The notes: generated by a model not told the origin, from the letters alone. A stretch of DNA of 64,000 nucleotides from Theocolax elegans (GCA_026168455.1 CM047429.1:6723125-6787124); one strand, 5' to 3'. Counted from the first letter of the stretch, positions 45,243 to 56,750 are shown. Translations and numbers: made by a program.

Positions 45243-46304
45243 TGTGACGTGGTATTCGCGAACCCGGTATAATTATGTGACATCTATTCACGACGAATAG
45301 AATATTTAAATTCGCGAATTGTAAGTCGTCGGAGCCTTTCGTATGTCAAGGCCAACCGACGACACTTGTTTGTTTTTGTACAAATGTACAATTACGCGCG
45401 CAATAGTACGTAGGGATGATAGAGCGCGAGAGAGTGTGTGTGTGTGTTTCCCACTCTCATCGCTTTTTCGGAAATTAGGCAATTGCCTATTTAGTACGTC
45501 CCGATCCGCCGCTCAAGGCAGACGAACTAAATCCGGGGTAACCGAGAATAGTGTTTACGGCTAAGCAAAGGCGCGTGAGGCGTAAAAGCCGTCGGAACCC
45601 GGATCATCCTCGCGAGGTGAGCCGCGAGTGACTAGTGGTGTACACAAAAGGACGGGAAGTGAGTGTGTGAGTGTTAACGCGGTTCGCGAGACACTCGCCA
45701 CGGCACAGGGCCGCCTTTTGGACACCGCAGCCAACGTCGGTCCTCCGTTGCCCAGGAGGACACAGGGACACGGATCGGCTGGGCCATCCACGGGGTGCAT
45801 CCGGTAAGACTTTTCATATTACCGCGCGTTCCTCCCTTCCCCGAGTGTTTGAGTGTGTTTACATCGGTAGTGTATTCGGGTACGCCGGTACCCGAATAGC
45901 GGAGATCGGGACAGAGTCAACCGCAGGCGAGTATCTCGATCTGGTTGACTCCCGATACTTCCGCCCGCGCGAAAATAACTTTGTCGCGGCACACGGCCTG
46001 GATGGCCAAATTGTTAATTAATTAAATAAATGTTATATTCATTTTTATTTTAATTAACTGTGTTTATTTTATTCTCCCCGCTCCCGTCGACATCCTAATA
46101 ATGTTTATATCGTGTCGAGGCAAGGAGGATTGCCCGAATCTTCCACACCGATCGTCCCAGCGAACTCGTGTTCCTGGCGACAGCCCGCAGTTCGCGATAA
46201 CAACATAAATAATTGTGTGCGCGGTATTGGGCAACGCGGCCCAACGGTTATTTTTAATTATTAGAAATAATTAATTATACCGGGTTCGCGAATACCACGT
46301 CACA
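45243..46304. mobile_element. 1.06-kb insertion with perfect 33-bp inverted ends
   Basis: The termini at 45243-45275 and 46272-46304 are exact reverse complements over 33 bp, starting TGTGACGTGGTATTCGCG and so also TG...CA. The interior is GC-rich, has no convincing frame, a (GT)5 tract near 45437, and AATTAAATAAATG near 46020. It lies between the capsid stop (46325) and the ATG of the next viral gene (45241). No target duplication is visible. It could be a solo LTR with unusually long inverted ends, or a non-autonomous DNA transposon. Confidence 0.8.
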
Positions 46305-46324
46305 AAAGGCGACCGTGACACATG

Positions 46325-47491
46325 TTAGACAAGTTTCTTTATATCACCACTTGTCGGATTATACTGAACTATACGATCATATAAGATCAAGCAATAAGCA
46401 GACGTAGCCGGTAGAAAATTATCTCGAGACTCGAATTCCAGACGTACATCTACGGGAGCGCCTTTCAAGGACTCGTTTTGCTTGGAACAATCGATTACTA
46501 TTAGAGAATATGACTTTTGAATTGATCTCTCTTCAACATTGGCTCCAATATCTCTTAATCGTAGTAAGCATGTTGAAAGTTAGCAAACATCTCATACAAT
46601 ATAGAGTATTGATTTTGAGCTGTATTCACATTTAAGTTTCCATACGGATGGTACTGTGAATTTAGAAATAATTTCACGTTACTTATATTACAATGATCAA
46701 ATCGATTTGCATTAGCTCCTGCTTGACCTTTTCGATTGGTCTGAAATTCAAGAATAACGAATCGTGGTTTTTCCAACTGATTAGATGTTTTCACTGTCCA
46801 AACATGTTTAGTTGTAGCTGGAAGCAGTGGATACTCAAACAACTCCCAAAAACGAAAACTCATATCGATAGGTTTACTCTTTTGAATATGGTTATTTACA
46901 GATACATAAGGCATAAACCACTCGATTTTATTCGATTCAAATCTAAAATCTTCTACATCTGTTTGAATTATAGCTTTCAAGTCATTCCTAGATCTCATAA
47001 GTATAAGCTCATGATTTACGTTGATAACGATTTTTCGATAATCCTCCGCAAATTCTAGAATCATGTTCAAAGGTATAGAAACATCAAAGTATCTTGTATC
47101 GTTAGTGATTTTCTGTTCTTCTTTAACGTCAAGCCATCCAGCATTCTCAATAATCGATGTTTGACTAGGATTGAATGATGGCCAACCTTTCATAAGTGTC
47201 GTAAGACCTACATTTTTACACTTATCAATTTCTACAGCATTAATTTCATATCGTATTTCCTCAAACATGTGACAGATGGCGTTGTTGACTAAAGCTGTTT
47301 TTTAGTAACATTATTATCTTTATTTACCAGTCGTCCACAAAAAGACACAAGTCTTGATGTTGAATGGCTATACGAATCTCATCACTGTTGTTAAAATTTG
47401 ACACTGTGTATGGTTGGTGAGCATGTAACTCATAATGCTCAATCGTTTCATCAAATTTTACAGATGACTGTATGCTCAGAATGTCCTCCAT
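46325..47491 (-). pseudogene. Polinton-like major capsid protein (double jelly-roll)
   Basis: Minus-strand coding starts at ATG 47491 (MEDILSIQSSVKFDETIEHY; then NSDEIRIAIQHQDLC) and ends at TAA 46325-46327 (AYCLILYDRIVQYNPTSGDI). The long central frame at 46555-47268 includes NAVEIDKCKNVGLTTLMKG, PLLPATTKHVWTVKTSNQL and FLNSQYHPYGNLN. I recognise the F54H12.2-like double-jelly-roll capsid family of Polinton-like viruses, which builds the icosahedral shell. Frame changes near 47310-47270 and at about 46550 break it. Length (about 389 codons) is shorter than usual, so some internal sequence may be lost. Confidence 0.85.
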
Positions 47492-47592
47492 TTTTATTTG
47501 TAAAACAACAAATGAATATACAATTTATTTTCCACCACGGCTTCTTACAGCCCTTAACCCAAGACTTTTTAAAAACTGAATATTTTGCCGTG

Positions 47593-47870
47593 TTAGCGCT
47601 TTGGAAGCTCTACTTTGACTGATGATTGTACTGTGATTTGATGTGCTTTTATAGCCTTTACCAACTGTACAATTGCAAACGATACCCAGTATGTCTGCTT
47701 TATATGTAATCTGATACTAATAACCTCTTTTCGAAAATTAACCAAGTTTCCGTCTTGAACAACTATGCGTACTTGTAAGTGATTTATGCTCTTCACAATG
47801 ACTGAAAGATAAATAATATTTGATGGTATTTCAATGATTTTATATCCTAGTGGTACTGCAGGAAAGAATT
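47593..47870 (-). pseudogene. Candidate Polinton-like minor capsid (penton), 5'-truncated
   Basis: Open minus-strand frame from at least 47870 (HEFFPAVPLGYKIIEIPSNI) to TAA at 47593. It contains HLQVRIVVQDGNLVNFRKE and VISIRLHIKQT, the strand pattern I associate with the small single-jelly-roll protein encoded beside the F54H12.2-like capsid gene. No ATG is in place: the frame is cut at 47871 where integrase sequence on the other strand begins. The C-terminal 35 residues look unrelated or frameshifted. Role in the vertex is inferred. Confidence 0.55.
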
Positions 47871-47934
47871 CATGTATCGTGTGTACTCGTTGGCCGTTTT
47901 TATATGCTCCGGACGTTATGTTACACTCAATTTG

Positions 47935-48135
47935 AAGAGAATTAACCTTGAGAATAGTTACGGGGAAATCAGAACTGTGAGTAATATTTGGTGTCAGAAC
48001 ACGTTGAAAAAAGTTAAATATGACGATGTTTATCTTGTAGAGAAAATATTAAAGAAAAAAAATAATAAAGTCTTTGTAAAGTGGTTAGGATTTGATAGTT
48101 CTCACAACAGTTGTATTAATAAAACAGAAATATAA
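47935..48135 (+). pseudogene. Polinton-type integrase C-terminus with chromodomain
   Basis: The plus strand encodes VKYDDVYLVEKILKKKNNKV then FVKWLGFDSSHNSCINKTEI before TAA at 48133. This is the chromodomain that ends Polinton/F54H12.3-type retroviral-like integrases. The last conserved aromatic Trp of the HNSW motif is Cys here. The DDE catalytic core is missing; the preceding 20-30 codons look like the divergent linker. Only the 3' end remains. Confidence 0.75.
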
Positions 48136-48147
48136 AAAAAGAGAGAA

Positions 48148-48174
48148 AATGGCGAGGGCCCCCACCTACGCCCT
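48148..48174. terminator. GC hairpin between convergent viral genes
   Basis: GAGGGC and GCCCTC form a stem around CCCCACCTAC, between the plus-strand integrase end and the minus-strand gene ending at 48352. It is the only GC-rich spot in the neighbourhood. A role in 3'-end formation is a guess. Confidence 0.3.
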
Positions 48175-48351
48175 CAACCCGCGAGAAACAACCAACTTAA
48201 TCATCACTAATGGGTCTTATACAATGAATTAAATCAATGTATAAAACACACTTGTGACTCTTTTTCTCTCCTTAAATTTTCTTTCTCTTTTTAATTTTTT
48301 TATTATATTTTTTTTATTTATTCATTTTTTATCTATTGCATTATGTAAATA

Positions 48352-48651
48352 TTATAAATCACAAAATTCAAATTTATCATCACCATGATATAAAATAAAT
48401 AAAACAAATTTATTTGCCTTCTCAGTCAATTCATCAAATAGATTGTCATTAGCCAATATTGCCTTGGACACTCGATCAGGTAGAAAGAAGTCACACTCTT
48501 CATCAACTGTAACGATAATTTTTAATCCATATTTGGTGGTGACTCTCTTCACTCTAGTCACAAAATATTTTTTCTCCTTCTCCAATTCAGATAGCCTCTT
48601 CCTTGGAAGGTAAGCACTCTGTGCAATTTTATTCAACATGGCTAAATCCAT
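48352..48651 (-). CDS. Small OB-fold-like protein of the Polinton-like element
   Basis: A 99-residue intact frame from ATG 48651: MDLAMLNKIAQSAYLPRKRL, then FVTRVKRVTTKYGLKIIVTV, FFLPDRVSKAIL and FVLFILYHGDDKFEF. The alternating strands with a Y/F-x-V-x-R, TKYG and FLPxR pattern recall small ssDNA-binding OB-fold proteins of such elements. It lies just downstream of the polymerase in the same orientation, consistent with a replication role. Fold assignment is inferred from pattern only. Confidence 0.55.
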   Translation of the reverse strand: MDLAMLNKIAQSAYLPRKRLSELEKEKKYFVTRVKRVTTKYGLKIIVTVDEECDFFLPDRVSKAILANDNLFDELTEKANKFVLFILYHGDDKFEFCDL

Positions 48652-48731
48652 TCTAAAACAATATATATTATATATTAAAATTTTAAAATATAATATAAGA
48701 CATGAAATGTGCTAATACTTACATAAAGCGT

Positions 48732-51700
48732 TCACACTTTTTGCTTCTTCGGGAGACGCTCGTAGCTGTTCTTCAATTCGCTGAACGAATGAATATGCCA
48801 ACTTGTAGATTGAGTTCGCTTATTAAGACCTATCCCCACTTTGTTAGCTTCCCCCACTTTAATATTTCTCCCATCTTTATCAGCTTTGTCTGTCATTGGT
48901 TGTAACAGCATCTGTAAAAGTTCTTCGTCAATGAGTTCTACCTCTTCATTTGCTTCCCCCACTTTAATAGCTTCCCTCTCTTCATCCCTCATCGGCTGCC
49001 GCATCTGTAAAAGTTCCTCATCCTCCTCATCCAGAATGCTGTAATGTTCCCATGGTAATGTGTCGGTAGCATTCGGCAACAGATGGCGTTTATCATCATG
49101 TGGACTTAGAGCAATTTTATGCTCTTTTTCCGTACGAACGATATGATTTCTGGAGCGAATATTATTCTGTTGACAACTTGCTATTGATTGATTGAACAAA
49201 CATTTCTTATAGTCATCGAAACTGATGCTTGTTTGCACAACATTTCCTTTGATACCTTTCACTTTCTTTATAGGTTTGATATTCTCGATGAGGACACTAT
49301 ACATCTTGCTGCGTAATCCGATAAATTCTGCCATAATTTGACAATTACACTCATCTTTCATCAATCCTACTATTTTCTTGTTTCTTCGTGGTATTCCAAA
49401 ATGATTATTCTCCGGATAGTCGGATGTGTCAAATCTTTTTATGTCTTCTTTCATTAACTGATAAATGTCAATACCGCGAATTTCATAAATAAGACTATCT
49501 GTATATATAAAAGTTTACACTTGTTTCCAATACGTTCCCACATATATGAATAGTGAAAGTCATAAATAAGAGTTTTTGATATATCTGATAAGCCAACATA
49601 TGTAGGTTTACTTACGGTGATTTCTGTACGCGTAAGTTGTATGGCAACAAGATTCTCTTCAAAAATTGAACAACTGTGAAAATTTGGTTTTGCAATGAGT
49701 GCTTCAGCCCCGTAACGACCAATCCACTTGTTGACAAGCTTGACATCAACTCGTTTTCGTTCATTCTCCATAGTTTTCCCATAAACAGCATTAATTAACA
49801 ACTTGAAAAATAGTTCTTCAAACTCATTTTTTGCATTTTGTCTCTTTTTCGTGTTTAAATCAACATAGGGCTTTAACCATGCACTTTGTCAAAACCTTAA
49901 AACTCTCAGAATCTTTTTTAAAACTAGACCATGTTTCAAGGCTTGTTTAAGAGCTCGATAGTGTATTACATACCGTTTCTTATCATTTAACGTAGTCATC
50001 AACTTCTTACACTTGGAACCATGTAGAGATAGGTGTTCAGCACATAATGGTAAATCTTTATGCAAGTCATGAATTTGTACGGGATACTCCAAGTCTACTT
50101 CGAGAATATAGCCAATATCGTAGTCATCCGGAATATTGAAGAAATCTTGTTCATCCATACAGTTAATCCACTTCAAGTCTTCATAAGGTAAATGCTGTGT
50201 CATTGCCCATCCATAAAGATTATTAGCATCATAGTACATAAGATATGATTCCTCTTCATCATCTTTGTAATTCTCACTCATGTACTTATTATTTGCTTTT
50301 GCATATCTATTACAGCATTGACTAATTCCTCCTCCGACACCTCTCTCAACAAATAGCAACATATCTACATCTGTAAATAATTCGAGCTGCACTTGTGTAT
50401 ACTTTAACATTGCATCCCATGTTAAACCAGCTGTAGTATAGTAATGTGCAGGATCGAGTCCATACGCATCCACACAAGTCTTACGAAAGTTTCCAAATAC
50501 ATCTGTAAGTAATAGCACATCTGTTTTTAAGTATAAATCAGAGTATTCACCAAGTGTTTGAATGTTAAACAGCTTCCACACATTCATTGCATGCTCGTAA
50601 TCAGCATTTGAGGTATCACTGTTGTACAATTTACTAAAAAAGTCTTTTTGTGATGAAACTTGTATTTCTTTTAATTTTTGAAACGAATTTACATAATCAT
50701 AAGGAAAAACACCTTTTCGGAGCAACAATTGTATCTGTTCTGTAGTATAACCATCTTCAATTTTAAATACTGAATTAGTAATACAAAGAGTTTCTAAATA
50801 TGATGCTAATTTCTCTAGAGATGAAGCCATAAATCTAAATGAATCTATAAATCTATGTCACTTCCATCAACATACTTTGTAAAAGAAATATAACGTTGTT
50901 TATTTTCCGGAATAAGATGTACGCGCCCCTTGAAATTAACTGCAGAAGCAAGCTCTTTAATAATAAAGTGAGAGTCATACCCAGTAAGACTGTGGAATAC
51001 AACAGGTATAAATCTTGCATCTTTGAAGTTTACGTTACAACCTTCATGTGCAGCTCCTCTATACATCCCAGTCAAATGACAATGATCTCAAACTTTTGTT
51101 TGATCAGCAGAGAAGATTTTTCCGCATATATGACAGTACGTCGCCTCTTTGAACTGCTGCGTTTCTACAGATTAAGATACATTGGTTCAGATGAGCTGTA
51201 TAACTGTTCCAATTGAACACAAAGTGAGTGAAGTTCTTCGATAAACCATTCAGCAGGAGTCATTTTACAACTTTCATCTTCTTGTCTATAGCTTCGATAA
51301 ACTGATTTTGAATCATCAAAACTACACTTAAGATAGTACCCTATGCTATATGCTTGATGCTCTAGAAACGCACGTTCATCTCCTTCCACAGGTTTAAGTA
51401 GACACTCAAAATCTGCATAAATCACGTACGGTAATTTTAATTGATGACTAAAGTTTTTGAATGAGAGTATATTATTTTTTAACGTAGGCAAAGTAATCTT
51501 ACATTTATTCATTTGACTACAATTAAGTTCATGATTGTGAAGCTTATCAAATGAATAAAAAAAACGCAAACATCTATCACAGACATAACATTTATTAACA
51601 TGTTTTGTCAATTGACACCTCATCAATCTCGATAAATTTTTTATTAGTACATAGTGAAACTTTGCAAGTGATGTATCGTTATCATCGGCCTCAACATTAT

Positions 51701-52371
51701 CTTCTGCTTCTTCATCAACATAATAATCTTGAATAAGTAATAAATTCACATGAGAATTCTTCTTACAAGCTGTTATGTAACACGGATTCACCTTATAATT
51801 ATTATTACACAATTTTAAAATATATACATTTATTGAAACATCATTTTGAGATTTAAATTTATTTACTTGTTTTAGTGTAATTGGAAATTCTAGTCCTTGA
51901 CAATTTAAATCATGTTCAAACTTTTTGTAAGCACTCACACGTTCACTATGACACTTTTGAGGATGTAAACCAGCTAACACAGACCACTTGAAACACTGAT
52001 CTAAATTTTTTACGTTGACACATGCTTTCTTTTTCTGAATTGAATCCGGTAGTGGTATATATGAACTTCCTTTTATGATTTCAAGTTTGTTAATATTGAT
52101 GGATAGACTAAGAATTTGACGAAGACTCCAACCTGATCCTTTTTCTTCAAATTCTTCCATTTCTTGTTGTATATTTTTATTAATATGCTGATTAAACCAT
52201 TCTTTTAAATCAGTTGTTTTGTATACTGATTTGTTTTCAGTATTAAAATACTGAATACTGAGAAACACGTTTCTCTTCAATAGTTGATGATGTTGTTTGT
52301 AAGCTATTTATGCGACCACCTGTTTTTAATAAATCAAGCAACTTATTTTTAATACTTAACAAATGAGACAT
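48732..52371 (-). pseudogene. Protein-primed DNA polymerase B of a Polinton-like virus
   Basis: Minus-strand remains of a polymerase of about 1,150 codons. Candidate start ATG 52371 (MSHLLSIKNKLLDLL). Then: conserved N-terminus (ACVNVKNLDQCFKWSVLAG); exonuclease motif I YVIYADFECLLKP near 51430; a zinc-binding CHICGK...DHCHLTG near 51080-51150; exonuclease motif II FHSLTGYDSHF near 50985; LKTDVLLLTDVF near 50510; polymerase motif A YYDANNLYGWAM near 50220; motif B INAVYGKTMEN near 49790; motif C YTDSLIYEI near 49490; and the C-terminal ALSPHDDKRHLL plus an acidic repeat extension. Frameshifts lie near 52270, 51165, 50835, 49850 and 49500, and a TGA near 51092. It would replicate a linear genome with a terminal protein. 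Confidence 0.92.
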
Positions 52372-52761
52372 AGTTGTTTGACTTCTCTGTTTATGTGCTC
52401 TTGATAGAGATTCACTACTTCTTAGTTTTTGTAAAAAGTTGATAGATTCTGAACATATATTAAACCATTGTAATATGTCAGAGTAGCATTACTCTTTGTT
52501 CCATAATCCAGAGAATTTAACAACAGTTTTACTGTCACTACAAATTACTCAAGTGAACTCATTGCGGTAGATTTATTTACTTGTACGATCAAAGAGAAAA
52601 TAGACCTTTAATATGTATACCAGAGGAGAGAAGAAACAGACGTACGTGAGCTCAATACTGCAACGGAAAGCTTGTATACGATCTGCTCCTTTAGACTACA
52701 CCGAATGACACTATATTAATGAGAACTATAGTAATCTTGACTGTTTGCACTGCTGCGTGTG

Positions 52762-52799
52762 AACTGATGCTCACAGCGAGACCGAGCCGTCTTTTTATA
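52762..52799 (-). promoter_or_regulatory. Core promoter, leftward (polymerase side)
   Basis: On the minus strand TATAAAAA (52799-52792) is followed 34 bases later by ATCAGTTC, whose TCAGTT (A at 52765) matches the arthropod initiator. It points toward the polymerase gene. Confidence 0.6.
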
Positions 52800-52886
52800 C
52801 GCTCTTGTGATAGTGGGGGTAACGAAACTAGAGTGGGGATTATAGCGCGGCGCTGCTGCTGCTGTGAGAAGTGGTGGGATTGATGC

Positions 52887-52922
52887 TATAAAAGAAGCGC
52901 ACTTGCTAACTCGAGCACAGTT
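52887..52922 (+). promoter_or_regulatory. Core promoter, rightward
   Basis: TATAAAAG at 52887-52894 is followed 32 bases later by CACAGTT (A at 52919), an initiator-like motif. The ATG of the right paralogue is 91 bases further, at 53010. With the leftward promoter 90 bp away it forms a divergent pair. Confidence 0.6.
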
Positions 52923-53009
52923 GCTTCCATATTAAGATTGCGGGCAAGACTGTGAGTAGTAAAAGAGCTTTTATAAAGGACAAGAACGGTATTGGTAAGA
53001 GAAAATATA

Positions 53010-53675
53010 ATGGATTATATAATTGATGTACAAGGTTTTACGAAACCTTCCAACCAATTCATTGTTAAGGAAGTCGCGCTTATTGCTCTGCAAAACGATG
53101 CTGTACCAATAGTATATCATTTTAAATCACCATGTAAATGGGACGATCTTCCTAAAGAATGTAAAAGCTCCAACAGGTGGTTGGAAATGAATTTTCATGG
53201 TATTCTATGGAGTTCAGGTGAAATCCCATATGAAGAAGTAACACAAACACTATTCAATGCTTTTCGTGGAGCAAGCAGACTGTTTGTCAAAGGATTGGAA
53301 AAGAAAAAATGGCTCACACAATTAGTACCACATAAGTAAGTATATTTGAACTATTTACCTAAATAATCAAAAGGCGCGATAGCGCCTGACGCAAGTATTT
53401 GTATTTACTTTATGCTTTATTACAGACTTTTCCTGAATCTGGATGACTTAGGATGTCCAACATTAAAAAACCTTATGAAACCAGAACAGTTCGCATGTTC
53501 CATACATACACGAAGCATAAAGCTAATTTGTGCGGTAGAAAACGCACGAAATTTACAAGGCTGGCTACTAAGAGGAATAGAAAGAGAAATAGAAGATGAA
53601 GACTGTCCAATGAATGGAAGTAGAAGCGATGTAGAAATGGAAGTAAAAGCGATGTGTGTTAAATCCATTTTGTAA
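53010..53675 (+). CDS. Uncharacterised virus-associated protein, right paralogue (two exons)
   Basis: Exon 1 53010-53335, intron 53336-53425 (GTAAGTAT...TTACAG, 90 bp), exon 2 53426-53675; about 191 codons. I place the start at the ATG 53010, since the frame upstream has no other ATG. Exon 1 holds MDYIIDVQGFTKPSNQFIVK, NFHGILWSSGEIPYEE and LFVKGLEKKKWL; exon 2 starts with a FLNLDDLGCPTLKNL motif and ends in an acidic, Glu-rich tail. It is related to 44741-45241 (shared D-x-QGF, VKE-A, W-x-SG blocks) but in inverted orientation. It is the only spliced, uninterrupted gene in the virus-like block and has a good promoter, so it may be expressed. Function unknown. Confidence 0.75.
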
Positions 53676-53762
53676 CCTAATGTATACTTAAATTTTTACA
53701 TTGAATAATTATAAGTATGTATAACATTGTAAATAAATGTTTTTATTTTTATATTAAATAAA

Positions 53763-53860
53763 GTTTAGAAAGTAAATGGAGGGACAAATTAAAGTGGAGT
53801 GTCTCACAAGAAGGGGCAATGGACGGGGCTCTTTCTACTTTCTAAAAAAAAAAAAAAATT
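53763..53860. repeat. Short inverted repeat with A tract
   Basis: TTTAGAAAGTA and TACTTTCTAAA enclose about 65 bp, followed by a 14-A run. It lies just 3' of the right paralogue and could be a small insertion or a 3'-end hairpin. From 53860 to 54140 the sequence is AC-rich and AATACAAAAT-rich simple sequence. Confidence 0.6.
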
Positions 53861-54138
53861 GGTTATAATTTTCTTTTAAACTCATACATGTACACTCACG
53901 AATGACACGAAGACACATACACGCACACACATACACGCAGTATTTCTCTTTCATTTAAATTCTTTTTTTACACTCACACATACACACTTACATGCATACA
54001 AACTTTATTTAAAATTATAAAAAATACAATATAAAATACAAAATATAAAATACAAAATATAAAATACAAAATACAAAATATAAAATACAAAATCTAAAAA
54101 AGAAAACACAATATAAAATACAAATATAAAAAAACAAA

Positions 54139-55100
54139 TTATTTATATTTAGGTGACCGAGGCTTTCCTGTCGGTATTCTCATAGGCCTCGTCGGTTTTC
54201 TCACCCAAGGAGCATACACTCTATCTTCTTTTTTTTCACATTTTCTTCTTTTACATGATTTTAAACTACCATAATTTGCCAGTGGTGTACCACCCAAATC
54301 TAACATTAGCATATCTGAAAGCGGTGGAGGAGGCGGTGGTGGTAGTTTTAACGTTCGATGATTTCCATCACATTGATTGGAGGAGGGAGCAATGGTGGTC
54401 TCTTAAGTGGTGAGGGTGTTCGTGGTGTCGGCGGTCTCTTTGGTGATGTTGATCTTGATGATTGTTCAAAATTCAATCGCCTCTGCCAAAATCGTGGAGG
54501 GGATGGAGATTTTATTATAGGAGTTTTAGGTCGTTTAGGTGGTGTAGTAGGAATGGGGGAATCGGGGAATAGTGGAGGAACAGGCGGAGGAGAGGTTGGT
54601 AGCGGAGGATTGGTTGATGAAACATTAAACTCCGATGGCTGTCTAGAAAAAGCTGGAGCGACGGGAATAACCATCACTGGAAGTTGATGCTATAAAATTA
54701 AAAAATTTAATTAGAAGTGTGAATAAAAAAAATCATATTTATACATGTTAGAAAAAAATTAATTTTATTAAAGAATAAATTGGGTAAGATAGAATGAGAG
54801 AATGTGTAAAAGGTAGATCAAGAAACTGTCAGAGAAAGAGATAAGAAAGCGAGAAGAATGAAAGAGAAAGAGAGAAGAATGAAAGAGAAAGAGGGAGGAA
54901 TGAAAGAGAGAGAGAGAGAGAGAAGAATGAAAGAGAAAGAGAGAAGAACGAAAGAGCGAGAGAGAGAGAGAGAGAGAGAGGAGAATGAAAGAGAAAGAGA
55001 AAGAATATGATACCTAAATACTTACCTGATTCCAAACTCCTCCGTATCATCCTGCAAGTATGGATACTCTTGCTTCGGTATTGCTTGCCATCTCGATCAT
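54139..55100 (-). pseudogene. Proline-rich protein gene of the virus-like block, with one intron and lesions
   Basis: Main frame 54348-54689 (minus) is rich in SPPRF, TPPKRP, TPRTPSPLKRPP-type motifs. A shift near 54360 leads to a second frame with LPPPPPPPLSDMLMLDLGGT and a basic C-terminus KPRSPKYK ending at TAA 54139-54141. Upstream, 54690-55025 looks like an intron (GTAAGTATT...TTTTATAG) containing a (GAGA) microsatellite; the proposed first exon 55026-55100 starts ATG (MIEMASNTEARVSILAG) and has a TGA before the splice site. Polyproline and basic tail suggest a disordered, nucleic-acid- or scaffold-binding protein. No family recognised. Confidence 0.5.
54832..55008. repeat. GA-rich microsatellite
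   Basis: Repeated GAGAAGAATGAAAGAGAAAG units of about 26-34 bp with embedded (GA)n, inside the proposed intron of the proline-rich gene. Confidence 0.9.
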
Positions 55101-55550
55101 GAGTGACAAAGGGTTGAGTTGCACAAGCTTTTATAGGCGTAAAGGCACCGAAACGAGTTTTCAAGAATTTTTTTTTATTTTTAAGATTACCCTTAACTCT
55201 TATAAAAAAAAATTAAATTTTTAAAGTACTACTTATTTGTCATTTTATTATATACATTTCATTACTACATTAAATGTTTATTTATATGTATAAATAATTT
55301 CAAGTAATATCATAGTTATATATATATTTAAACATTCAAATGAATAAAGTATTTTTTTAAATTATCATACAGCGTATAACATATATTTTAAGTTAAATAC
55401 TATATAAATTTTAAATATTTAAATGTTAATAAAAGATTAAATAACAAGTTCAATCTCTCTAGCGAGAGAGCATTCTCACTACACATACAGTTAAAGAATT
55501 TCTAATATAAACAAAAACTTGATTTCATTCGTGAGCGAGTAAGAATATTC

Positions 55551-56000
55551 TACAACCTCTATAAATTAATTAACAACATATTATTTCGGTAATCGTTCTA
55601 TATAAAATATTTTACCAAAAAGAAATTATATATTTAACATAAAACATATATATTTTATTATACATTCAATTATTCTGAATGTACAAAATATTATATGATA
55701 TATTATTATTAGCATAAAATATATATATATATATATATTATAACAAAGTATTTGATGTATATTTTAAAAGTGTATAAATTCTTATTATAAATAAAATCTT
55801 CTACCTCTATAAATTAATTAACAATATATTATTTAGGTAATCGTTCTATATATATTTTATTATTTATTCAATTATTCTAAATGTACAAAATATTATATGA
55901 TTTATTATTATTAGCATAATATATATATATATAAATATATATATATATTATAACAAAGAATTTGATGTATATATTAAAAGTGTATAAATTCTTATAAATG
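55551..56000. repeat. Roughly 247-bp tandem duplication in AT-rich DNA
   Basis: The stretch beginning CCTCTATAAATTAATTAACA and ending with TTTGATGTATATTTTAAAAG occurs at 55555-55790 and again at 55803-56000, with (TA)n tracts in each. A third, weaker relative follows to about 56230. The rest of 55170-56400 is AT-rich with nothing else supportable. Confidence 0.8.
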
Positions 56001-56688
56001 AAAAGTAAAACTATATAATTTATATAAGTTAATGGAGTAAGAATAATAAATTTAAAATTACTACCTTAATTATATACATTTAATTATTCAAAATGTATAG
56101 TATATTGTATGATATATTACAATATTATTTATTTTATTAGTCTACATATATTTAACATAAAATATGTTATAACAAAGTATTTAATAATGTATATGTTATA
56201 ATTACAAGTACAAAAAATAAAACGATATAATTTGTATAAGTTGGTGTAGTAAAATAATAAATTTACATTTTCCTCAAAAATTCTTTATATTATTTATCTC
56301 TTTGTTAATTATATTATGATTTAACTTCTTTATATAGTGTACTATAATATAATCTTATTATAAAAGTATATTATAATACAATCTTATTATAAAGACTAAA
56401 AATATATTTCTAGAATCTTCATAAAATAATGCAGTACAAATCGATCGACATCTTAATTTCAATCGGCAAAGAATTTTAAACATAAACATAAGACTGGCGA
56501 GAAAGCAAGTAAGGGAAACCTTAAACTCTTAAACTCGCCGACAACTTGTCGGCAACTTATTGCCAATCGGATACGCGAGTTCCGGTCAAGAAGCAGGTGC
56601 TAGCGCAGCGGTTGAGCTTATCTCCCCCCCCTTCCCACTTACCATCATGGCCTATCTACTTAAACATTTTTCTGTTTATGTTAATTAT

Positions 56689-56750
56689 TCACCCATCCAC
56701 TTATTAACCGCAGTCAATGCTGCTTAACTTTCATGATCAATCATTTCTCA
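56689..56750 (-). repeat. 5S-rRNA-derived fragment, copy 3
   Basis: The minus strand reads GATCATGAAAGTTAAGCAGC, then ATTGACTGCGGTTAATAAGT and GGATGGGTGA: 5S box A is exact and box C is recognisable with two changes. It lacks the body shared by copies 1 and 2, so it is either a different derived family or a truncated copy. Confidence 0.6.

Noticed and set aside
45343..46021. Frames inside the 1.06-kb inverted-end insertion
   Set aside because: No recognisable motif, frames on both strands open owing to GC content; more likely LTR-type non-coding sequence.
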